Origin: Paenibacillus xylanexedens
Lineage (GTDB): Bacteria; Bacillota; Bacilli; Paenibacillales; Paenibacillaceae
Length of the DNA: 64,000 bases
Assembly: GCF_007676705.1 (NCBI RefSeq)
Contig: NZ_VEBF01000002.1
Location: 62,001-126,000 of the forward strand
Direction of reading: 5' to 3'
How positions within the stretch are numbered: position 1 is the stretch's first letter; every line of letters begins with the position of its first letter. A model generated the notes under the pieces. That model did not search any database, was not told the DNA's origin, and worked only from the letters and a program-made list of their open reading frames with translations. The position numbers were made by a program, and so were the translations under genes. Shown here in pieces: positions 36,900 to 46,849 of this stretch.

Positions 36900-38291
36900 A
36901 TGAGGTTTGGTAAGCGCAAGTTGGTACTATCTCTCGCATTAACCTTGGCTTTCTCCACGCTAGCAGGTTGTTCCGGGAATTCGGACACTTCCGGCAATGC
37001 CAAAAATGCAGGGGCGGGCAACGGGGATACGTCGGCTGGGGGCGTCACCCTTGAGTTGCTGTATTGGGGGGATGATGTACAGAAGCAACTGGTGGAATCC
37101 GCTGCAGAAAAATATACGGCGGACACCGGGGTGAAAATCAATGCGCAGGTGTTGCCCGCAGACGGCACATTCGACACCTTCATCCAGACGAGACTTCAAT
37201 CCGGAGAACTGCCGGACATCAGTTACATGGGGGAAGCTGACATTCAAAAATATAATGAGATGGGCATTTTAGAGGACATTTCCGATCTACTTGCGGATGG
37301 AAGCATTCCAGAGAAACTTCCTGCAATCACCATCCATACTCCAGAACAGAAAGTAATCGGTGTAGGTTTGTCCAATCAAATGGAACTGCTTTTTTATAGT
37401 AAATCGAAATTTGATGAGGCAGGCGTTCCATATCCACCTACCAAGGTTGAAGAAGCCTGGGATTGGGATACCTTTGTTGCCAATGCCAAGAAGCTAACCA
37501 AGGACTCAAGTGGTAAGACGGCCGCCGATGCTGGGTTCGATGCTGCATTGACCGAAAACTATGGTCTTGGTTTTACGGCAGGTCGTGAATTTCACCATTT
37601 TTGGGCAGCGAGCGCGAATGGAGGTGGCATTGTATCCCAGGATGGAAAAGAGTTTCAATGGGATTCACCCAAAACGACAGAAGGTATTCAAAAACTGGTT
37701 GATCTGGTGAACAAAGACAAAGTTGCTTCTGCCTTTAGCTATACCTGGAGTTCTGGGATTGGCTCGGCTGTGGATGCATTAAGAGGGGGGTACGCTATGG
37801 CAATCAGCGGATCCTGGGATTTAGCGAATATCAAAGGCAATGAGGATATTGGTGTAGGTGTACTCCCTAAAATGGAGAGAGCAGTAACGATGAATGCTGG
37901 AGCTCCTCTAGTTGTGTACAATACTTCCAAACATATCGAAGAGGCCAAGAAATTCTACGCCTACATGGTCAACCCGGAAAACAGCCTAGACTTGCTGAAA
38001 AGCGGAGCATGGCTGCCCAATCAGGCAGACTGGTATACGGACCCAGCTTTAATCGATCAATGGACGGCAGATCTGCCAGCAAGCGCGAAGGAAACAATCC
38101 TTAGCTATGCCACGACTAAGGATGCCATTGTCCAATGGCCTGCGTATTATGTTCCGGCTTACTTGAAAATGAACACAGAATACGAAAAGTCGATCGACCA
38201 GGCATTATCGGGACAGAAAAGCGTCAAGGAAATCTATGATGCAATTATGCCGGTAATTAAGTCGCTGTGGGAAAGTGGGAAGGTTTCCTAG
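36900..38291 (+). CDS. Sugar ABC transporter substrate-binding lipoprotein (family 1)
   Basis: 463 residues. The signal peptide ends in the lipobox STLAGC (Cys about residue 24), followed by a Gly/Asn/Ser/Thr-rich linker and an MalE-like fold (LELLYWGDDVQKQLVESAAEKYTADTG, LQSGELPDISYMGEADIQKYNEMGIL, GYAMAISGSWDLANIKG). AAGGGAGG is nine bases before ATG. It is not closely related to the lipoproteins at 8269 and 50154, so it probably binds a different oligosaccharide. First gene of a transporter unit with the permeases at 38337 and 39314. Confidence 0.92.
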   Translation: MRFGKRKLVLSLALTLAFSTLAGCSGNSDTSGNAKNAGAGNGDTSAGGVTLELLYWGDDVQKQLVESAAEKYTADTGVKINAQVLPADGTFDTFIQTRLQSGELPDISYMGEADIQKYNEMGILEDISDLLADGSIPEKLPAITIHTPEQKVIGVGLSNQMELLFYSKSKFDEAGVPYPPTKVEEAWDWDTFVANAKKLTKDSSGKTAADAGFDAALTENYGLGFTAGREFHHFWAASANGGGIVSQDGKEFQWDSPKTTEGIQKLVDLVNKDKVASAFSYTWSSGIGSAVDALRGGYAMAISGSWDLANIKGNEDIGVGVLPKMERAVTMNAGAPLVVYNTSKHIEEAKKFYAYMVNPENSLDLLKSGAWLPNQADWYTDPALIDQWTADLPASAKETILSYATTKDAIVQWPAYYVPAYLKMNTEYEKSIDQALSGQKSVKEIYDAIMPVIKSLWESGKVS

Positions 38292-38336
38292 CAATAGGAA
38301 CGCTGAAGTTTGAATTTGAAAAGAGAGGCTATGCTT

Positions 38337-39314
38337 ATGAATCCAGAACGCAAAATTGATTCGGAATCCACCCCAATCCGAAGATTTGCTAAAGGTGCTA
38401 CCAAAGAGGCCATTGCCGGATATCTATTCGCCGCTCCCGCCATTATTGGATTTTTGGTGCTGACGATGTATCCGATGCTCGCCAGTTTATATTACAGTTT
38501 TCATAAAATTACGATTATTAGTGGTAGTCAGGTCATGGAATGGATTGGGCTCGATAATTTCAAGTACATTTTCAGCAATCCCAGCTCTGAATTCAAAAAG
38601 TCAATTACGGTTACGCTGGTTTACGCATTTGTTAACGTTGCGCTCGTTATCGTGTTCTGCCTGATCGTTTCCTTGCTGCTGAACCGCAAATTTATCGGAA
38701 GAAATTTGCTAAGAGCCATCTTTTTTCTGCCATCCGTCGTACCGATGCTAGCGACAACAATCGTTTGGCAGATGCTATTGCAAAATCAGGCCAAAGGGGG
38801 ACTCATCAACTGGGTTCTACTGCAGATGGGCATTGCACCATGGGATTTTCTCAATGATCCACTACGGATTTTCTACACCTTGTTTATCATGAGCCTGTGG
38901 ACATGTGGCGGGACAATTGTTGTATTTATCGCCACGTTGCAGGACGTCCCGGGTGAACTGCTGGAAGCCGTAGAGATGGACGGAGGAAACGCCTGGCACA
39001 AGTTTATTAAGGTAACTTACCCTACAATTAAACCCGTACTCTTTTTTCAGCTCATCATGTGTATGATGACGTCGATCCAGATCTACACCCAGAGCGTGGT
39101 GTTATCTAGAAATGGTGCGCCTGATCGAATGACATACTTTATCAACGTCATGATCTACGACCATTCCTTTGTTCAAGTGGGCATGCGTGGTTTGGCCTCA
39201 GCCGAAGCCTGGATCGTTTTTCTGATCACTTTGGTGATTACGGGTGTGTTGTTTTACTTTCAAGGCGCACTGAAACGTGATGATTCCATGGGCAAACGAA
39301 AGTGGGTGAGATAA
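38337..39314 (+). CDS. Sugar ABC transporter permease, MalF type
   Basis: 325 residues, six predicted helices (first near AGYLFAAPAIIGFLVLTMYP). EAA loop EAVEMDGGNAWHKFIKVTYPTIKP lies near residues 208-231. ATG 38337 is chosen because AGAGAGG lies eight bases before it; TTG 38310 and ATG 38331 are weaker starts. The stop TAA overlaps the next ATG (ATAATGG), so translation is coupled. Confidence 0.9.
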   Translation: MNPERKIDSESTPIRRFAKGATKEAIAGYLFAAPAIIGFLVLTMYPMLASLYYSFHKITIISGSQVMEWIGLDNFKYIFSNPSSEFKKSITVTLVYAFVNVALVIVFCLIVSLLLNRKFIGRNLLRAIFFLPSVVPMLATTIVWQMLLQNQAKGGLINWVLLQMGIAPWDFLNDPLRIFYTLFIMSLWTCGGTIVVFIATLQDVPGELLEAVEMDGGNAWHKFIKVTYPTIKPVLFFQLIMCMMTSIQIYTQSVVLSRNGAPDRMTYFINVMIYDHSFVQVGMRGLASAEAWIVFLITLVITGVLFYFQGALKRDDSMGKRKWVR

Positions 39315-40195
39315 TGGAGACGGTACCTGCACCGATGAAGTATACAAGCATCAAGCAGGCAAAAAACCGAAGAAAAGCGATTCATTTCGGATTAATTTTG
39401 TTATCTCTCCTGCTTGCATTAATGTTTGCTTTTCCATTGTACTGGCTATTACGCGGAGCAATGGTTAGTCATTCGGAAATATTGGCCAGGCCGCCTGTAT
39501 TTTTTCCAAAGGAGCTTGGGTTCGAGAATTTCAGGCTTGGGCTGGAACGGATTCAGTTCTGGCGTCAGCTATGGAATTCGGTCTCCATCGTCGTTCCTTA
39601 TGTCATTGGTACTGTGATAACGACCAGCTTTGCGGCATACGCGTTTGCCAAATTACGTTTCCCTATGCGCGGCGCCTGGTTTGTACTTGTCATCAGCAGT
39701 ATGATGCTGCCTAGTGCGGTTACATTACTGCCGCAGTTTTCGTTATATACATCGCTTGGGCTTGCAGGCAAACCTGCGCTAATTATTCCAGCCTTTTTTT
39801 GCGCAGGCGGTAATGCATACTTCGTTTTTCTGCTAAGACAATTTTTCATGACCATCCCTGCTGAACTAAGCGAGGCGGCCAAAATCGACGGCGCGGGGTA
39901 TTTCCGCATTTACTATCGGATCATGCTGCCTCTCATTCGCCCTGCTATGATCGTTGTTGCACTATTCAGTTTTATCAACTGTTGGAACGAATTTTTCTAT
40001 ACAATGATTTATCTGAAAACAGAGGCCGATTATACCTTGCCCATGGGCTTGTACATGGTGAACGGAATGCGTATTCCGAACTATGAGCAGGTCATGGCGC
40101 TTGCACTGATCGTAACACTTCCCTGCCTGGTGTTTTTCCTGATCGGCAACAAATACTTTGTAGAAGGCATTACGTTGACGGGAATTAAAGGTTAA
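39314..40195 (+). CDS. Sugar ABC transporter permease, MalG type
   Basis: 293 residues, six helices, ending with YFVEGITLTGIKG as usual. The EAA loop is SEAAKIDGAGYFRIYYRIMLPLIRP. ATG 39314 overlaps the preceding stop by one base; GTG 39302 is an alternative inside the upstream gene. The next gene, the giant secreted enzyme, starts 18 bases later with its own AAAGGAGGAG, so one transcript can carry importer and enzyme. Confidence 0.92.
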   Translation: METVPAPMKYTSIKQAKNRRKAIHFGLILLSLLLALMFAFPLYWLLRGAMVSHSEILARPPVFFPKELGFENFRLGLERIQFWRQLWNSVSIVVPYVIGTVITTSFAAYAFAKLRFPMRGAWFVLVISSMMLPSAVTLLPQFSLYTSLGLAGKPALIIPAFFCAGGNAYFVFLLRQFFMTIPAELSEAAKIDGAGYFRIYYRIMLPLIRPAMIVVALFSFINCWNEFFYTMIYLKTEADYTLPMGLYMVNGMRIPNYEQVMALALIVTLPCLVFFLIGNKYFVEGITLTGIKG

Positions 40196-40213
40196 AAAGG
40201 AGGAGACGAAGCA

Positions 40214-43200
40214 ATGGCGAAAAAGAAGAGGAAATGGGCAACGAAAATGTGGGTGGCCGCTTTGGCCACCGTCGTAACCTTGAATACAGGCATCGTACCA
40301 GTATCGGCGAACTATACGACAGATTTTGTGCATGAAGGTGTGGGTACAGACTACGGCAAAGCAACATGGAATAATAATCAGATCGTAAGACAGCCCGTGG
40401 ATTTCAGTCAGGAAACTGTTGGCCAAATGATGAAAACCATTGAAGATTTTGATTTTGACCAATTCGCTGCAGATCATGCAGACTTACCATGGCTCGATCA
40501 ATTGCTGGTAAACGAGGGTGTCATCCCAGACGACAATAACGATGATGGCAGTGCCAACACGCTGTTCAGCCGAGGGAGCGCTTTATACATGAAAACGCAG
40601 GATAACCGGCAACTCGGTTTTGTCGGGACGGTGCATTATGCGGATACCCTTAACAAGGATACGATGTATAACATTACCCTGTCTACGGGAGCCGTTGTGG
40701 AAGACAAGGGTGCTCGTAAAAATTATCCGAGCCATGCTGACCAGACCTACAAAAGCGGCGGATTGGATATCAGCCAGCGTAAATTCATTTCCTCCTCTAA
40801 CAGTGCCGTTACTTTACTGAAGTTGACCAATAACGGTAATTCGCCAATTACGTTAACGATGACCGTCAAATCTCCATTTGTAACTGAAGTCGAGGGAGAT
40901 GAATTGATCGGCAAACGGGTGGCTGCCCCAATCATGGTTGGACGCGCCGGAGAAAAATACGTGGAAGCGATGTCGTATGTTGACGTGCATCTAAGTGGGG
41001 ATGGCATGATGCCTGCTGGCAATGATTTGGTCAAAGAGATTACGATTCCTGCAGGTACATCGGTGGATGAAAAAGTGGTCATGGGATGGCTGGCGGAAGA
41101 AATACCAGCCTCGAAAACGCAGTATGCTGCTTTTATAGCAAGTAATAATGAAAAGGCTTTCAGTGATCAGGTGAAGGAGTACAACGAATGGTGGGCGCAG
41201 AATATCCCCTACATCGATATTCCGGACGAAAACGTGAAGAAGATACTGTATTACCGTTGGTGGTCCAACCGCTTCAACTTGCTGGAAGCCAACATTCCCG
41301 GCAACGACTGGCAATTCCCGATGAACATGGAAGGGGTGCTCGGTTATAACAACGGCATTACGGTCAGTGTTCCGTGGGTGTTGCAGGACTTGAAGTGGCT
41401 ACGTGATCCATCTTATGCATACGGTACTTGGCTAGCCCAAGGCGAATATTCCGAAAACGCCAATTATAAAAACAACCCGGGACGACCCAATATCTGGACG
41501 TGGGATATGATGCAAAACACCTCGCAAGTCGGTTGGGAAGCTTACAAAATTTATGGTGGCGGAGAAAAGGTGTTGAAAAAATTCGCTGATTTCTCGGCAA
41601 ACGATGTGACAGGTACATTGAATCATTTCCGGGGAACCAATCCTGATTTGGTCTATTACAATCACGGGCCGATTACCGGCAATGATGGAGACACAGTATC
41701 CATGCACTGGAAAGGAAACGGAAACTATGCGCGTTTGGACGGTTCTTCTACAGCGTATGCAAACGCGGTAGCCACGCAACAAATGTACGAACAACTCGGG
41801 GATGACGCAAACGCTAAACGCATGGAAGAGGTTGCCGAGCGCATTCGGAACGCGATCCTGAACAACATGTGGTACGACGAAGCGGACTTTGACGCTGACG
41901 GCGAGGCTGATACCAACGGGGAAGGCAGCTTTTTGCACAAAAAAGTTATCAACCAACAAGACGTATTCAATCCATGGCGTGACAACAATATGTTTGTGTT
42001 TAACTTTGGTGTGGTGCCGAAAGAAGGGGAGCCAGGGTACGAATCCAAGTACTTGACCCAATTGTCTGATTACGGCGATCCGAATTATTATCCGATCTTC
42101 CCATTCTTCACGGCAGATCAGCACAGTATCATGAAACGTGTGGAAGCATTCCAGAACGGAGAGACCAGCGCGTTCGGAACCGACCAGTTCGCTTGGTGCA
42201 ACTTTGGAAATTATATCAATACCATTCGCGCTTCTTTACGCCACTACCCAGTGGAGAATATCAACAGTGACACCTACAAAACGTTGTTTGACTGGGGTGC
42301 TTGGCTACACACAGTTGAACCGGGTAATACCGACCATCTAGATTCCAATGAATTCTTCTGGCTGGAGGATTATTTCTTTGGTACGCCTTGGACGCCGCAA
42401 AACCCGCCGAATCCAAGTGGCAAGATGGTGCGGGCTTGGATTCACCACGATACGCTCGGGATGATGAATTATTCCGTAATGGAGGATATGGCAGGCCTTC
42501 AACCACGAGCGGACGATAAAATCGAGCTTTGGCCTCTTGATATCAAATACGACCATTTTGCTGTGGACAATGTGCGTTATCACGATGCCAATCTGTCCAT
42601 TGTGTGGCAGGACCCGGCCAAGTATAACGATAGCGATCCATACTACAAGGATATCCCTGTCGGGTACTCGTTGTTCATTAATGGCGAACGTGTCATGACT
42701 ACCGATGAAATGTCACATATCATTTTTGATACAGCAACTGGCAAGGTAGAAAAACCGGACGGTGACGTGCCAGGTGCCGTCGGGGACAACACAAACACCA
42801 ACGTCATTTATGAAATTGGTAGCGCTGTTGATCTGGCTTCGGCAGACGATACTTCACTGGTAGGCAATGAAAAAGCAGTAGACATGTTCAACAAAGCTGG
42901 AGTTGATGTGGAGCATAGCGGCGTAAACCTGGCGACGGCATCTGGAACTACGGTTGAGTCTAGTTATATTCATAGCAACTCCAATGTGAACAGACTGACA
43001 GACGGGTCTACGATTGCCTCCATTAATCATACCTCGAATACTGCGTTATTCGGCGGCTCGCCGAACCCATCCGATTCGGTTACGTTTCAATTTGACGGAG
43101 CGCAAGCGGTGGATAACGTGAAAGTGTACTTCTATAATGATCGGCGGCCAAACGGCTATGCAGCCCCGCAAACGTTTGGTGTGGAATACTTGGATGCGGA

Positions 43201-46200
43201 CGGCACCACATGGAAGCCTGTGGAAGGGCAATTCCGTTATCCAGATTATGTGGCTGCAAATTACAACAATGTTGAATTTAATGCGGTGAACACGGCGGCC
43301 ATCCGAGTCCATTTTACGCATGCATCGGGCTACTCGACAGGAATTAAGGAAATTCAAATCTATAATAACGACCTGAACGTTACGCCTTCGGAAAATCTTG
43401 CACCAAAAGTGCAACTAGACCTGCCGGTGAACGTGGAGCAAGGTGCCCCATTGAAGTTGGCGCCCGTAATTACGGATGATGGTCTGCCAAGCGGGCGTTT
43501 GACGTATGCATGGAATCTAGTATCAGGTGATGCTGGTGCAGTGCAGGCAGAGGCACTGGATCAGGCCACACTAAATGTGACATTCGGCGCGGTGGGCGAA
43601 TACGTCTACGAGTTGAGCGTCAGTGACGGGGATGCAATCACGAAGGTAGAAGTACCCATCACGGTATACGTAGCGACGGCCGAATTGTCTAATGTCATTG
43701 CCAAGTTTGCAGACCGGGTATCGCCGCAGGGCAAACTTGTCCGTAATGCGGATGACTTCACGCCGGAGTCGTGGCAGGCTTTGCAGGCAGCGCTGACTGA
43801 GGCCAAGGAACTGCTTGCGAGAGATGATTATACGCTTGATGAAGTGCAGTCCATGACGAATCGAGTGCGCCTTGCTGAAGAGAGTCTCCGTTATCGCAAT
43901 GCTGCCCTTTTGGCTACGCCAAGCGCTTCTTATACATCGGCATGGGAATCTTTGAACTCGGTGAATGACGGGTATATTCCTTTAGTTCCTGGGAGCATCG
44001 GTAACCCAGAGATCGAAACTCAATATGGAAACTGGGGATCGCCCAACCAGAATCATTGGGTGGAATATACATGGAAAAACCCTGTGACCCTGTCTGGTAG
44101 TTCGATGTACTTTTATGATGATGGGGGCGGCGTTCAGGTTCCGGCTGATTACAACTTCGAGTATTGGGATCAGGAGACGGGCGAGTATGTGGCGGTTAGC
44201 GGACTTAGTGATAAGAAAATGGAAAAGGGCAAATTCAACCAAGTCACCTTTAATGAAGTCATGACCGACAAATTACGTTTAACGATGAAAAATCAAAGCA
44301 GTTCGGTGTACACCGGTTTAAAAGAATGGCGGGCCATCTCTGCCAAACCTGAGGGGGAAGAACCACCTCAAACGGACCATGGCCCGATTACGGCCATTGA
44401 GCCAACTTCGGTCAATACGACCATTAACATCATGCCTGAGCTGCCAACCCAAGTCACCGTGACCTATGCAGACAATACAAAAGGGCTAGCTAATGTAGTG
44501 TGGGATGAAATTCCGGAAAATAAGCTATCCATCGCGACCGATTTTGTTGTGCTTGGCAGTGTGGAAGGAACCGACCTGAGAGCAAGCCTACGTATTTATG
44601 TTAAATACGATAAGTCCCGCCTAAAAGCGGCAATTGATGCTGTATCAGATCCTTCCGTGAACAAAGAGAACTATATTGGCACACCGGAACAATGGCAAAC
44701 GTTGCAAGCAGCTTTGCAGTTAGCTAGTGACGTGTATAATAATGACGCTTCGACCGAAGGAGATATCGATTCAGCGTACAAAGCGTTGCTGGAAGCATTT
44801 GAAGCCCTAGAGCCGGTAGAGGGACACAATGTAACTATTATCGGTATCAACATTCCAGGCGGTTCTGTGGATCAGTTGGCGAAGGAAATCGTTGTTCCTG
44901 AAACGACGACGCTGGAAGAACTTAATGCGGGGTTGAACGTCCCTGCAAGTGTGACATTTGCGGTGTACGAATCTGATGGGCTGACATCGGCAATTGATTT
45001 GAAGACTGGATACAAAGTGACGGTAACAGGTTCTGATCAAATCACGACGAAGACGTACACCGTCCTGATGATTACAGAAAATCCGCCAGTGAATACAGCG
45101 GCGCTCGAAGCGAAGCTGAATGAAGCAAAGGCGTTGAAGCAAGAGCGGTATACTGCGGCAAGCTGGCAGAACCTAGCGGAAAAGATGGCATCTGCTGAAC
45201 AATTGTTGACGAGCGGTTCCGCTTCACAGGCTGACATTGATGCTGCGGTTCTCGCGCTGGATTCTGCAATTGCGGGATTAAAACTGTTACCTACACCGAC
45301 TCCAAGCCCATCGCCATCAGCTCCAACACCAGTTCCAGCACCAGCTCCTACGCCTTCGGATCCGAAAGAGCTTACGCCAGTTACCGTGAGCCAAGGCAGA
45401 ATCAAAGTAAAAGCAGTTGCTAGCGGAAAAGATGGTAGGGCCAAGGCTCAGCTTACAGACAGCGATATTAAAGCAGCGCTGCAAGATATGAAGGACGGGA
45501 AGTTAACCATTGTCATTCAGAAGGACTTGGAAACACAACAAGTCGAAGCCTTGCTTCCGTGGAAAACGCTTAGTACTGCGAAGTCTTTAACCACTGTGAG
45601 GATCGAAATGGGACCAACCTTGTTGACGATACCTCATCAATTCCTGACTACGTTTAAGGACATCAGTAATCTGGGAGTGGCCTTTGAAGCCGTGGAACCA
45701 AGCCAGCTGCCAAAACATGCTGGAAAACTTCGTGAAGCGGAAGTGGTCAGCAACATCTCGGTAACTGCGGATGGAAATAGTATTTCTTCTAAAGAACTAC
45801 ATGGAAAAGGACTAAGACTAGCCATGCCTTATCTGTTGAAGGTAGGGATAAAAGGGCATCAGGTTGTGGCCTTCACGCTGAACGATGCCGGTACAGCCCG
45901 AGCTATTGTTGGCGGTAAATATGATGAACCCACAAAAATGTTTGAGTTTAACATGGAGCAGAACGGCATGTTCGGAGTAATTGGCGTAAACGTTGCCTTT
46001 AAGGACTTGATCAATGTGAACTGGGCTGTGGAAGGCATTGAAGCACTAGCAGCAAGAGGAGCTATTGAGGGAACGGGAGCTGGAGATTTTAATCCGGCAT
46101 CTCAAGTAACCCGGGCAGAATTCATCAAAACATTGATGAACTCATTCGATCTGTTGGATGAAACAGCAATAACTGCATTTAGCGATATCAAAGAAGGTGC

Positions 46201-46549
46201 TTGGTATAGCACTTCAATCGCAAGTGCGCATAAGCTGGGCATTGTCAAAGGCAAAGCAGATGGCACTTTTGGTCCCAATGAACCAATTACCCGCGAGGAA
46301 ATGGCTGTGATGATTTATCGTCTAGCAGGTAATTTAAATGTTACATTACCAACCGAAGGGGAAGATGATTCTGCGAAGTTTGTTGATTTGGAGAATCTTT
46401 CATCGGAATCCTCAGCAGCAGTAGAGGCTGTTCGCATGGGTGGTTTAATTACAGGCATGCCGGATGGCCGCTTTATCCCTAATGGCCAGACCACACGTGC
46501 GCAAGCGGTGACGGTCATTTACCGATTGCTGACAAACCTAGAAAAGTAG
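40214..46549 (+). CDS. Giant SLH-anchored six-hairpin glycosidase, candidate GH121-type beta-L-arabinobiosidase
   Basis: 2111 residues. Signal peptide with cleavage after VSA (about 32); beta-sandwich 90-320; (alpha/alpha)6 catalytic region about 340-800 (YYRWWSNRFNLLEANIPG, HWKGNGNYARLDGSST, WLEDYFFGTPW, DKIELWPL). Acidic candidates are E373, D509, E718 and E771. Then discoidin-like domains (900-1056, 1230-1380), a PKD-like domain (1060-1154), FIVAR-type helical domains (1158-1230, 1468-1534, 1626-1691), a Big_4 domain (1394-1466), a Pro/Thr linker (1693-1721), a pre-SLH domain and three SLH repeats (1928-2111). It is wall-bound and outside the cell. The GH121 proposal rests on the neighbouring GH127, the size and the spacing of acidic residues as I recall them for HypBA2. 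Family MGH1-like or GH142 is an alternative. Confidence 0.7.
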   Translation: MAKKKRKWATKMWVAALATVVTLNTGIVPVSANYTTDFVHEGVGTDYGKATWNNNQIVRQPVDFSQETVGQMMKTIEDFDFDQFAADHADLPWLDQLLVNEGVIPDDNNDDGSANTLFSRGSALYMKTQDNRQLGFVGTVHYADTLNKDTMYNITLSTGAVVEDKGARKNYPSHADQTYKSGGLDISQRKFISSSNSAVTLLKLTNNGNSPITLTMTVKSPFVTEVEGDELIGKRVAAPIMVGRAGEKYVEAMSYVDVHLSGDGMMPAGNDLVKEITIPAGTSVDEKVVMGWLAEEIPASKTQYAAFIASNNEKAFSDQVKEYNEWWAQNIPYIDIPDENVKKILYYRWWSNRFNLLEANIPGNDWQFPMNMEGVLGYNNGITVSVPWVLQDLKWLRDPSYAYGTWLAQGEYSENANYKNNPGRPNIWTWDMMQNTSQVGWEAYKIYGGGEKVLKKFADFSANDVTGTLNHFRGTNPDLVYYNHGPITGNDGDTVSMHWKGNGNYARLDGSSTAYANAVATQQMYEQLGDDANAKRMEEVAERIRNAILNNMWYDEADFDADGEADTNGEGSFLHKKVINQQDVFNPWRDNNMFVFNFGVVPKEGEPGYESKYLTQLSDYGDPNYYPIFPFFTADQHSIMKRVEAFQNGETSAFGTDQFAWCNFGNYINTIRASLRHYPVENINSDTYKTLFDWGAWLHTVEPGNTDHLDSNEFFWLEDYFFGTPWTPQNPPNPSGKMVRAWIHHDTLGMMNYSVMEDMAGLQPRADDKIELWPLDIKYDHFAVDNVRYHDANLSIVWQDPAKYNDSDPYYKDIPVGYSLFINGERVMTTDEMSHIIFDTATGKVEKPDGDVPGAVGDNTNTNVIYEIGSAVDLASADDTSLVGNEKAVDMFNKAGVDVEHSGVNLATASGTTVESSYIHSNSNVNRLTDGSTIASINHTSNTALFGGSPNPSDSVTFQFDGAQAVDNVKVYFYNDRRPNGYAAPQTFGVEYLDADGTTWKPVEGQFRYPDYVAANYNNVEFNAVNTAAIRVHFTHASGYSTGIKEIQIYNNDLNVTPSENLAPKVQLDLPVNVEQGAPLKLAPVITDDGLPSGRLTYAWNLVSGDAGAVQAEALDQATLNVTFGAVGEYVYELSVSDGDAITKVEVPITVYVATAELSNVIAKFADRVSPQGKLVRNADDFTPESWQALQAALTEAKELLARDDYTLDEVQSMTNRVRLAEESLRYRNAALLATPSASYTSAWESLNSVNDGYIPLVPGSIGNPEIETQYGNWGSPNQNHWVEYTWKNPVTLSGSSMYFYDDGGGVQVPADYNFEYWDQETGEYVAVSGLSDKKMEKGKFNQVTFNEVMTDKLRLTMKNQSSSVYTGLKEWRAISAKPEGEEPPQTDHGPITAIEPTSVNTTINIMPELPTQVTVTYADNTKGLANVVWDEIPENKLSIATDFVVLGSVEGTDLRASLRIYVKYDKSRLKAAIDAVSDPSVNKENYIGTPEQWQTLQAALQLASDVYNNDASTEGDIDSAYKALLEAFEALEPVEGHNVTIIGINIPGGSVDQLAKEIVVPETTTLEELNAGLNVPASVTFAVYESDGLTSAIDLKTGYKVTVTGSDQITTKTYTVLMITENPPVNTAALEAKLNEAKALKQERYTAASWQNLAEKMASAEQLLTSGSASQADIDAAVLALDSAIAGLKLLPTPTPSPSPSAPTPVPAPAPTPSDPKELTPVTVSQGRIKVKAVASGKDGRAKAQLTDSDIKAALQDMKDGKLTIVIQKDLETQQVEALLPWKTLSTAKSLTTVRIEMGPTLLTIPHQFLTTFKDISNLGVAFEAVEPSQLPKHAGKLREAEVVSNISVTADGNSISSKELHGKGLRLAMPYLLKVGIKGHQVVAFTLNDAGTARAIVGGKYDEPTKMFEFNMEQNGMFGVIGVNVAFKDLINVNWAVEGIEALAARGAIEGTGAGDFNPASQVTRAEFIKTLMNSFDLLDETAITAFSDIKEGAWYSTSIASAHKLGIVKGKADGTFGPNEPITREEMAVMIYRLAGNLNVTLPTEGEDDSAKFVDLENLSSESSAAVEAVRMGGLITGMPDGRFIPNGQTTRAQAVTVIYRLLTNLEK

Positions 46550-46580
46550 ACTGCACAACTCTAGAATCTACTTGTTACAA

Positions 46581-46625
46581 AAATAATGGTTGCCCAACAT
46601 ATTTGTTGAGGGGCAACCATTATTT
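46581..46625 (+). terminator. Terminator after the giant glycosidase
   Basis: AAATAATGGTTGCCC and GGGCAACCATTATTT form a 15-bp perfect stem around a 15-nt loop. It separates GH127 into its own transcript. Confidence 0.85.
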
Positions 46626-46849
46626 ATATTATACTGACCAGTTTGCATCCGAATTGCCGATTCCAATCATGGTTATAAGCTGTCGGCCGTGTATCTTGTT
46701 GAGGAGAAAAGCCTGAATAAGAACAATTGTAGCAAGGAAGGCGCTCGTGCAAGGTTGTAATCATATAAATTTCAGTTGGAAATGATGATTTCACCCTGAT
46801 GTAATGATTTGTAAAATAAGGATATTGAATAGAACAAGGAGAGGTTCCC
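46626..46849. other. Leader of the GH127 gene
   Basis: About 220 bases without a gene. No LacI-type or cre-type box was found here, so GH127 regulation may differ from the upstream units. Weak -10-like AT-rich sequence lies near 46815-46830. Confidence 0.4.

Noticed and set aside
41432-42124. Minus-strand 230-codon frame inside the giant glycosidase
   Set aside because: An antisense shadow of a strongly coding region, with low-complexity aromatic and valine-rich composition and no start signal.
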